Of a DNA stretch of 5,351 nt, positions 1 to 5,351 are shown piece after piece. The DNA is from CAYOHP01 sp964403795 [NCBI: uncultured bacterium] (GTDB lineage: Bacteria; Muiribacteriota; UBA6191; CAZXTJ01). The notes under the pieces are model-generated. The model saw only the letters and a program-made list of their open reading frames with translations. It made no database searches and was not told where the DNA came from. Made by a program: the position numbers and the translations under genes. The DNA is taken from the NCBI GenBank assembly GCA_964403795.1, contig CAYOHP010000048.1:35907-41257 (forward strand), read 5' to 3'. Each line of letters starts with the position of its first letter. The first letter of the stretch is position 1.

Positions 1-110
1 GGCTCGCTCGCGGTCGGACTCCGCCTGCGCTGCTCCCCCGGGCGTAGCCCGGGGCGCTCCGGCTGCGCCCGAGGCCTGGAGCAATCCTCGAGCGGGGCAG
101 CGCCCCAGGG

Positions 111-134
111 GCTTGGGGGTTCGACCCCCAAAGC
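111..134 (-). terminator. second hairpin after the TPR gene
   Basis: The arms TTGGGGGT (113-120) and ACCCCCAA (124-131) pair perfectly across a 3-base loop. GC at 111-112 can pair with GC at 133-134 if the A at 132 is bulged. The structure lies about 30 bases past the minus-strand stop codon and directly follows the first hairpin, so the two may jointly block read-through or 3' exonuclease decay. No U-run follows. The GGGGGTTCGACCCCC core looks superficially like a tRNA T-arm but has too short a loop. Confidence 0.35.
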
Positions 135-137
135 AAT

Positions 138-164
138 CCGCAGCAACCCGCAGGGTTGCAGCGG
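138..164 (-). terminator. possible transcription terminator or 3' stabilising hairpin of the TPR gene
   Basis: A strong inverted repeat begins two bases after the minus-strand stop codon (166-168). The outer arms are 138-141 and 161-164 (CCGC/GCGG), followed by an A-A mismatch at 142/160. The inner arms are 143-149 and 153-159 (GCAACCC/GGGTTGC), closing a 3-base loop. That makes 11 base pairs with one mismatch. There is no U-tract on the minus-strand 3' side; a second strong hairpin (111-134) follows instead. This resembles a tandem-hairpin, U-less end more than a classical intrinsic terminator. The termination role is inferred from position and structure only. Confidence 0.4.
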
Positions 165-165
165 T

Positions 166-2475
166 TCAGCCCAGGCTCATCATCCCCTGGTTGGCGGATT
201 CGTTGGTGGGATCCAGGTTCAGGACCTTGGTGAAGGCCAGTGCCGCGGCCATCCCGTTCCCGAGGTTGCGGTAGCCGTAGCCCAGGTAGAGATACGCCTC
301 GATCAGGGTCGGGTCGAATCGGGTGGACTCCTCCAAGGCTTCCACCGCTTCCTCCCAACGCTGCTGGTGGAAGTAGCAGAGCCCCAGGTGCAGCAGGACC
401 TGGGGGTCGTCGGAGGCCTCCTCCAGCACTCCCTCCAGCGCCTGGGTGGCGCCCGGTACGTTGCCGGTGTGGAACAGGGCGATCCCCCGTAGGGCACGGC
501 CCTGCAAGTGCCGCGGGTCCAACCGGAGCAGGGAGTCGGCGACCTCGAGCAGGCGGGCGTACCGCGCTTCGCGCACCAGGGCCCGGAGCAGGGCCGCCTG
601 GACCCTCGGGTCGAGGGGGATCTCGGCGAAGAGGATCTCCAGGTCCTGGATGGCCTGGGGGCCGTACCCGGAATCCGCGGCCAGCATGGCGAGGCCGAGC
701 CGTGAGGTGACCTGGCGGGGATCGAGTCCGAGGGCGTAGTCGTAGGCCGTGCGGGCCCCGGCGAAGTCCCGCTGCCGGCGGCGCAGATCGCCCCGTACCG
801 CCCAGGCCACCGCGTGGGAGGGGTCCATCTGCAGGGCGGCCTCGATGAGCGCGTCCGCCCTCGGGATCTGGCCGGTCTCCGCCAGGCATGCGGCCAGGTC
901 CGCCATCGTGGAGGGGTCCTGGGGTGCCAGGCTCAGCGCGTTCTCGAAGGCTTCGGCGGCGTCCTTGGGACGCCCCAGGAGGCCGTAGACCTCACCCAGG
1001 AGCAGGTACCCCCTGGGGTCCTCGGCGTGCCCCGAGAGATAGGTGACGGCGGCATCCACGGCCGCGTCCCGCTCTCCGCAGCCGACCGCGGCCAGGGCCA
1101 ACCCGCGGAAGCCCTCGAGCTCGTCCCCGAGCAGGTGGACGCAGCGGGTGAAGGCGCGTTGGCAGCCTTCCCGGTCGCCCGCCATGGCCTTGCACACCCC
1201 GAGGTCCCGGAAGAGGTCGGGGCTCGCTCCCGGGGCCCTGGTCAGGGCTTCGAAGGCCAGGGATGCATCGGCGTACCGGCCTTCGGCCATCAAGGACCGT
1301 GCGAAGGAGATCGGGTCCTGGGCGTGAAGTGGGGGGGGCGGCACGGCCGGCCCGACCGGCCCCCGGGCGATCCCGGAGGGGGGCTTGACCGGACCTGCGC
1401 CGCCCAGGGCGGAGGTGAAACGGCGGGCGTTGGCGACGCCGGAAGCGGCCTCCTGGTCTCCGGGAGCCGCGGCCGCGACCTGTTCCCAGTAGGCCAGGGC
1501 CTCGGAGGCATTGCCGTCCTCCTCGGCGGCCCGCGCCGCCTGTCTCCACTTCTCGATCTCGGCGGCGAGGGGTGCGGCAGATCCCGGGGCGATCGGAGGA
1601 GCCGGGTTGGGGGAGCCCGCCAGGGGAGGCTGTCCGGGGCTCGGCACCGGCGCCACCGGCGCTACCGGGGGCGTGCCCGGGATCTGCCCGGGACCTGTGT
1701 TCCTGGTGTAGTCCGGGAAATCCTGGGAGAGGGGGGTGGGGTTGGGACCGACCAGGGTGCCCTTGAAGCTCGCTCCCGACGAGGTCTTGGGCTTGGAGGG
1801 AGCCTTGATGGCTCCCGGCAGGGTCTTGTCGGTAGTGGCAGCGTCCAGGCATGCGTCGATCAGGGGCATGCGGGCGTCGACCAGGAGCGGGGGCAGCGGC
1901 ATGAGGAACTTCTCGAGCATCGGGTAGCCCCGCCCGGCCGCGGTCGCCCGGTCCGCCAGCTGGAAGAAGGCCTCGAAGGAGACCACCGAGATCCGGCCGG
2001 CCACCGCCTCCAGGGGCAAGGTGGCGGCGAACTCCTGGGCATCGCCCGGCCCTACCAGGATGAGGGCGTGGATCACCACGCCGGCCGCCCTCTGCTTCTC
2101 CGTGTTCAGCCGCCTCAAGGTCTTCAGGATCTCGCCCGCGTCGATCCGGAGCGGGCGGGAGTCCTTCACGTAGACCAGGAAGGCATTCCCGGTCTTGCTC
2201 TGCCAGAACCCGTCGAACTGGATCGGTCGGCGGGCATTGGGGCCGTAGGTCCCGAACTCGACCTTGAACCCCAGCCACCGCCCGAGCTGGTTGGTGGCGT
2301 CCTGGACCAGGGCCCGGTGTCCGGGAGAGTCGCCCCCCATGGCCTCCATGAGGAAGGTCTGGAAGTGGCCGATGGCCGAGAGGTCGGTGGCCAGACGCTC
2401 CCGGAACCACTTGGAGACGGGGCCGTCGTCCTGGAGTTCGCCATGGGCCAGTACGGTCGCGGCCGACAGGGTCAC
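166..2475 (-). CDS. TPR-repeat protein with N-terminal PD-(D/E)XK nuclease-like domain
   Basis: The 769-residue product has no signal peptide or membrane segment, so it is probably cytoplasmic. Residues about 35-175 resemble the PD-(D/E)XK restriction-endonuclease-like fold: RWLGFKVEFGTYG (66-78), an aspartate in QFDGFW (D88), then a hydrophobic strand FLVYVKDS (99-106) with K104. The expected acidic residue two before the lysine is Tyr102, so catalysis is doubtful. Residues about 221-302 are a proline-rich linker, 303-352 a short helical TPR-like piece, and 353-385 a second proline linker. Residues about 386-767 form roughly eleven TPR units of about 34 residues, with clear copies at 486-519, 554-587, 689-722 and 723-756. 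TPRs usually bind other proteins, so a scaffold or adaptor role is inferred; the partner is unknown. The GTG start is supported by GGAG six bases upstream. The gene is divergent from the lipoprotein gene. The TPR assignment is firm; the nuclease-fold assignment is a motif reading. Confidence 0.88.
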   Translation of the reverse strand: MTLSAATVLAHGELQDDGPVSKWFRERLATDLSAIGHFQTFLMEAMGGDSPGHRALVQDATNQLGRWLGFKVEFGTYGPNARRPIQFDGFWQSKTGNAFLVYVKDSRPLRIDAGEILKTLRRLNTEKQRAAGVVIHALILVGPGDAQEFAATLPLEAVAGRISVVSFEAFFQLADRATAAGRGYPMLEKFLMPLPPLLVDARMPLIDACLDAATTDKTLPGAIKAPSKPKTSSGASFKGTLVGPNPTPLSQDFPDYTRNTGPGQIPGTPPVAPVAPVPSPGQPPLAGSPNPAPPIAPGSAAPLAAEIEKWRQAARAAEEDGNASEALAYWEQVAAAAPGDQEAASGVANARRFTSALGGAGPVKPPSGIARGPVGPAVPPPPLHAQDPISFARSLMAEGRYADASLAFEALTRAPGASPDLFRDLGVCKAMAGDREGCQRAFTRCVHLLGDELEGFRGLALAAVGCGERDAAVDAAVTYLSGHAEDPRGYLLLGEVYGLLGRPKDAAEAFENALSLAPQDPSTMADLAACLAETGQIPRADALIEAALQMDPSHAVAWAVRGDLRRRQRDFAGARTAYDYALGLDPRQVTSRLGLAMLAADSGYGPQAIQDLEILFAEIPLDPRVQAALLRALVREARYARLLEVADSLLRLDPRHLQGRALRGIALFHTGNVPGATQALEGVLEEASDDPQVLLHLGLCYFHQQRWEEAVEALEESTRFDPTLIEAYLYLGYGYRNLGNGMAAALAFTKVLNLDPTNESANQGMMSLG

Positions 2476-2481
2476 GACAGG

Positions 2482-2485
2482 CTCC
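2482..2485 (-). promoter_or_regulatory. ribosome binding site supporting the GTG start of the TPR gene
   Basis: On the minus strand GGAG lies six bases before the GTG at 2475-2473. This is normal Shine-Dalgarno spacing, and there is no other plausible start nearby, so it decides the start. Confidence 0.55.
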
Positions 2486-2557
2486 GAGCTGGCCGCCGGG
2501 CCCGATCCGGACGATAGGAGGAGTGGGGCCGGTACGGGCGCGTCCTACCACGGAGTC

Positions 2558-2563
2558 GAGGAG
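2558..2563 (+). promoter_or_regulatory. ribosome binding site for the lipoprotein gene (ATG at 2568)
   Basis: GAGGAG sits four bases before the ATG at 2568. The spacing is slightly short but workable. It favours the ATG over the in-frame GTG at 2523, whose AGGAGGA has no spacer. The choice adds or removes 15 residues, including three arginines, ahead of the signal peptide. Confidence 0.5.
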
Positions 2564-2567
2564 TGCG

Positions 2568-3938
2568 ATGGCTGAAACGGGGTACGGGCGGGGGACCGGC
2601 TGGGTCCTGGCCCTGCTCCTGGTGTTGGGCGCCGGGCTCCGGGGATGCGGGGACACCGCCGGGACCAACTCGCCGGGTTTCGCCCTCGAGGTGGAGGGGT
2701 CCGTCGAAGGCCGCGTCTATGGGAAGGCCGACGGGGCAGGTCTCGGCGGGGCGATCCTGAGCCTGGAGGGCGATGGACCTTCCCGGCAGGCGACCGCCGC
2801 CTTCGACGGCCGGTTCGAGATCCGCAAGGTGCGTCCGGGCGCCTACCGCCTGAGGGCCGAGGCGCCCGGATTCGTGGCGGCCGCCAGCTCGGTGTTCGTG
2901 TCGCCGGGTGCCTCCCACGGCGAGGAACTCGGTCTGCAGCCGGCGCTGGACCGGGGAGAGGTCCGGCTCCGGGTGGTTTCGGCTCCCTCCGGGGTCCCGG
3001 TCCCCGACGTCTCCGTCCGTGTGGTCGACACCTTCCGGGTGGCACTCGGGGACGGGTCCGGCAGGGTCGTCCTCGGCGACCTGGCCCTGGGGCGTCTGCG
3101 GCTGCTGCTTCGGGCTTCCGGGCACTCCGCCCGCACCGTCGAGGTGTTGGTGACGCCGGCTCCCGCCTTCGAGACCGAGATCCGTCTGGCGCGGGACTCC
3201 GGCACCCTCGAAGGGGTGATCCGGGGAGGAGCCGGCTCCCTTCCCCTCCCGCTGGCGCGGGTCAGCCTGCCGGGCCTGGACCTGGAGACCGCCACCGACA
3301 GTTCGGGGTTCTACCGGATCGAGGACGTACCGGCTGCCTTTTCCGTCGACGTCCTGGTGGACGAATCGAGTCAGCAGGCGCAATTGGTCACGACCTCCGT
3401 CGTCGCCTCTCGCGTGACCACGCTCAACGTAACGCTCCTGCCCGGGTTTGGCGAGATCCAGGGGACGGTCCGACAATTCGGGGGAGGCCCCATCCAGGGC
3501 GCGTCGGTGAGCATTCCGCTCGACCGTCTCACGACCTCCACCGATGTCACGGGGGCCTACCGGTTCCCCCGGGTCCCGGCCGCCCTCTCGACCATCATGG
3601 GGGTCTCGTCCCCGGGGTTCGTCCCCGACGCGGTCGTGGTGGTGGTGGCCCCGGATGCCAGCCTGGTCCAGGATTTCGACCTGCTGGCGACCGTCGGCTC
3701 GCTCACCGGGTCGGTCCGGACCACTTCCGGGGCCGGGATCCCGGGGGCCCTGGTCCAATTCCCGGCGCTGGCCCGCTCGGGGGCGACCGATGGGTCCGGG
3801 ACCTACCTGATCCCGGGCCTGGCCGCCGGGTTGCAGTTGGCGTCCGTCACCGGGGCCGGGTTCAGTCCTTTGACCACCACGGTGAGGATCGATCCGGGGG
3901 TCACCCGGACCCGGGACTTCTTCCTGGTTCCTCCCTGA
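2568..3938 (+). CDS. putative lipoprotein of five tandem carboxypeptidase-regulatory-like domains
   Basis: The 456-residue product starts with a hydrophobic segment (W12-L24) followed by LRGC, with Cys27 the only cysteine in the protein. This suggests a lipoprotein signal peptide cleaved before Cys27, although Arg at the -2 position is unusual for a lipobox. The rest divides into five units of about 80-84 residues: about 43-124, 127-208, 209-292, 294-374 and 376-456. Each unit has the pattern of the CarboxypepD_reg beta-sandwich: a G-x-V opening strand, G-x-P/I-x-x-A/V-x-V, a turn such as TDSSGFYRI, TDVTGAYRF or TDGSGTYLI, then a V-P/G-A-x-x strand and an SxGF-like strand. Such domains are extracytoplasmic and generally serve in surface adhesion, carbohydrate or protein binding, or as spacers. 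There is no peptidase or other catalytic domain, so the function is open. An alternative GTG start at 2523 would give 471 residues. The gene is divergent from the TPR gene and overlaps the antiporter gene tail to tail. Confidence 0.85.
   Translation: MAETGYGRGTGWVLALLLVLGAGLRGCGDTAGTNSPGFALEVEGSVEGRVYGKADGAGLGGAILSLEGDGPSRQATAAFDGRFEIRKVRPGAYRLRAEAPGFVAAASSVFVSPGASHGEELGLQPALDRGEVRLRVVSAPSGVPVPDVSVRVVDTFRVALGDGSGRVVLGDLALGRLRLLLRASGHSARTVEVLVTPAPAFETEIRLARDSGTLEGVIRGGAGSLPLPLARVSLPGLDLETATDSSGFYRIEDVPAAFSVDVLVDESSQQAQLVTTSVVASRVTTLNVTLLPGFGEIQGTVRQFGGGPIQGASVSIPLDRLTTSTDVTGAYRFPRVPAALSTIMGVSSPGFVPDAVVVVVAPDASLVQDFDLLATVGSLTGSVRTTSGAGIPGALVQFPALARSGATDGSGTYLIPGLAAGLQLASVTGAGFSPLTTTVRIDPGVTRTRDFFLVPP
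3901..3938. other. convergent overlap of the lipoprotein and antiporter genes
   Basis: The plus-strand stop TGA (3936-3938) lies inside the minus-strand antiporter frame, and the antiporter stop (TGA, plus-strand 3901-3903) lies inside the lipoprotein frame. The 38 shared bases encode the end of the fifth carboxypeptidase-regulatory-like domain (TRTRDFFLVPP) on one strand and the polar antiporter tail on the other. No terminator hairpin with a T-run is visible here on either strand. Confidence 0.85.
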
Positions 3939-5351
3939 CCACGTCCCCGGAATCGGTCGGGCGACCCACCAGGAAGACGAGCCCGACCAGGCTGGCCATG
4001 CCCAAGAGCAGGCAGAGGCTCGGCGGGACGCCGTACCCGGCCGGGATGTGGCCGAGCACCACGGCGGCCGCGGCCGAGACCAGTGCGTAGGGCATCTGGG
4101 TCCGCACGTGTTCGACGTGGTCGCAGCCGCTCGCCATGCTCGACAGGATGGTGGTGTCCGAGATCGGCGAGCAGTGGTCGCCGAAGCATGACCCCGCCAG
4201 CACTGCACCGACCGTGCCGAGCAGGATGGGGGCCTCGGCGGCCAGGTACTCGGGGCTCCCGATGGCCCCGGCCCGGGCCGCCGCGGGGCCGGCAAGCTTG
4301 ACCGCGAGCTGGATCGACAGGGGCATCAGGATCGACATCGTCCCCCAGGAGGTGCCGGTCGCGAACGAGATCCCGGCCGCCGCCAGGAACGTGAGAGCCG
4401 GAAGCAGGCCGGGTTGCAGTACCCCCTCGAGCAGGCCGGCCAGGACCTGGGCCGTCCCGAGATCCTTGCACACCGCTCCCAGGGACCAGGCGAGCACCAG
4501 GATCACCAGGGCGGGGAGCAGGCCCTTGGCGCCTTCCATCCAGGCCGACAGGCAGGGCTCGACCGGGAGCACCCCGGTCGCCACCGGCAGCAGGATGGCG
4601 AGGATGGTTCCCAGGATCGACACCAGCATCAGCACCCGGTTGGCGCTGGCCTCCGAGAGCACGTCCCGCAGCGGTGCGGCGGCCACCTCGGCGGCGGCCT
4701 CGGCCTCGAGTCCCGGCGCCACCCCGGCCAGGAGAACGCTTCGCTGCCGGGCCCATTCGGCCTCGGGCACGGAGCCCGGCGCCGGCAGCCTTCCCTCGGA
4801 GACGAAGCGGGTGGTGGTGGCCTCGATCCGGCGGGTCAGGGCGGCATCGGCCAGCTTGGCGCGTCCGTCGAACCACAGGCCCATGGCGGTCCCGAGGAAG
4901 ATGAAGAAGATCGGGACCATCGCGTGTACCCAGTGGCGCTTCTGGCCCGGAGCCGGGAGGAGGGCGGGGTGGAGGGCCGGGTCATCCTCGGCGGAGAGGG
5001 GCCCGCTCTTGCCCTGGCGGGCGGCCAGCTCGGACTCGAGCATCGGTCCGAAGTCCCGGCGGGAGAAGATCAGGACCACGATCAGGAAGAGGCAGAAGAT
5101 CGAGTAGAAGCGGAGGGGGATCGAGTCGAGGAAGGTGAGGTAGCCGTCCTGGGTCCGGCCGAGTTCCCGGAAGGCGTCCTGGATGAGGCCGACCTCGAAG
5201 CCGATCCAGGTAGAGATGGCGGCCAGGCCCGCGACCGGGGCTGCGGTGGCGTCGACGATGAAGGCGAGCTTGGCCCGGCTGATCTTCAGCCGGTCGCAGA
5301 GCGGGCACATGGTGGTCCCCACCAGGAGCGTGTTGGCGTAGTCGTCGAAGA
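3901..5351 (-). CDS. nhaC: NhaC-family Na+/H+ antiporter, 5' end outside the window
   Basis: This is an inner-membrane secondary transporter of the NhaC family, which exchanges sodium for protons in pH and sodium homeostasis; some relatives move other substrates. The frame stays open to the right edge and reads FDDYANTLLVG before the GTG at 5322, matching the conserved NhaC stretch, so that GTG is an internal valine and not the start. Counting it as residue 1, PLCDRLKISRAKLAFIVDATAAPVAG-like sequence follows (7-32). Later come AWSLGAVCKDLGTA (278-291), ATGTSWGTMSILMPL (321-335) and GSCFGDHCSPISDTTILSS (377-395), all family signatures. About ten hydrophobic segments are visible, near 27-47, 67-87, 133-150, 229-250, 266-287, 304-325, 326-345, 360-380, 410-428 and 433-453. 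A polar, alanine/glutamate-rich stretch at about 151-227 separates two of them. The C-terminus is a polar tail of about 20 residues. No frameshift is seen. The family is certain; ion specificity is inferred. Confidence 0.93.
   Translation of the reverse strand, partial: FDDYANTLLVGTTMCPLCDRLKISRAKLAFIVDATAAPVAGLAAISTWIGFEVGLIQDAFRELGRTQDGYLTFLDSIPLRFYSIFCLFLIVVLIFSRRDFGPMLESELAARQGKSGPLSAEDDPALHPALLPAPGQKRHWVHAMVPIFFIFLGTAMGLWFDGRAKLADAALTRRIEATTTRFVSEGRLPAPGSVPEAEWARQRSVLLAGVAPGLEAEAAAEVAAAPLRDVLSEASANRVLMLVSILGTILAILLPVATGVLPVEPCLSAWMEGAKGLLPALVILVLAWSLGAVCKDLGTAQVLAGLLEGVLQPGLLPALTFLAAAGISFATGTSWGTMSILMPLSIQLAVKLAGPAAARAGAIGSPEYLAAEAPILLGTVGAVLAGSCFGDHCSPISDTTILSSMASGCDHVEHVRTQMPYALVSAAAAVVLGHIPAGYGVPPSLCLLLGMASLVGLVFLVGRPTDSGDVVREEPGRSPGSG

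Larger units (their letters stand above)
1..165. repeat. GC-rich palindrome cluster, non-coding, downstream of the TPR gene
   Basis: No credible gene is visible here. The stretch contains at least five short inverted repeats: arms 36-43/47-54 (CCCCGGGC, 3-base loop GTA), 52-57/65-70 (GGGCGC, 7-base loop), 94-98/102-106 (GGGGC, 3-base loop), 113-120/124-131 (TTGGGGGT, 3-base loop) and 138-149/153-164. The octamer AGCAATCC occurs twice, at 80-87 and 132-139. Dense palindromes of this kind are typical of dispersed intergenic repeats in high-GC genomes, but only one copy lies in this window, so repetition elsewhere is inferred and not seen. The region could act as a 3' border for the minus-strand gene that ends at 166. 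It could also be a mobile REP- or MITE-like element, or simple tandem hairpins with no mobility. Confidence 0.5.
2476..2567. promoter_or_regulatory. divergent intergenic region between the TPR and lipoprotein genes
   Basis: These 92 bases separate the two divergent start codons and must hold, or lie near, the 5' control signals of both genes unless transcription starts inside a coding region. I see no convincing -35/-10 pair and no operator-like inverted repeat. The only strong element is a purine run AGGAGGA at 2516-2522 on the plus strand. It abuts a GTG at 2523 that is in frame with the lipoprotein gene. With no spacer the run cannot easily serve that GTG. Confidence 0.45.

Overview
The window is strongly GC-rich (roughly 70% by eye, not computed). 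It has tightly packed bacterial genes, frequent GTG starts or start candidates, and long shadow ORFs on every frame. Proline-rich TPR proteins, tandem carboxypeptidase-regulatory-like domains and an NhaC-type antiporter together fit a high-GC environmental bacterium. Planctomycetota is my first guess, with Acidobacteriota, Myxococcota or Gemmatimonadota as alternatives. There is no rRNA or other phylogenetic marker, so this placement is weak.

Layout from left to right. Positions 1-165 are non-coding and unusually rich in short GC-rich palindromes; they lie just downstream of the first gene's stop codon. Positions 166-2475 (minus) encode a 769-residue cytoplasmic-looking protein. It has an N-terminal domain resembling a degenerate PD-(D/E)XK nuclease fold, then a proline-rich linker, a short helical module, a second proline linker and a long C-terminal array of TPR repeats. 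A 92-base divergent intergenic region follows (2476-2567). Positions 2568-3938 (plus) encode an exported protein, probably a lipoprotein, made almost entirely of five tandem carboxypeptidase-regulatory-like beta-sandwich domains. Positions 3901-5351 (minus) hold the 3' part of an NhaC-family Na+/H+ antiporter gene, whose 5' end lies beyond the right edge. Its last codons overlap convergently with the end of the lipoprotein gene by 38 bases.

The genes do not form an obvious pathway. The first two are divergent and could share a control region. The antiporter is convergent with the middle gene and probably belongs to a different transcription unit. I see no CRISPR array, transposase, integrase, toxin-antitoxin pair, tRNA or rRNA. 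The observations most worth a second look are the nuclease-like domain with a substituted active-site position joined to TPRs, and the palindrome cluster at the left end. I did not find convincing evidence of a new multi-gene system.
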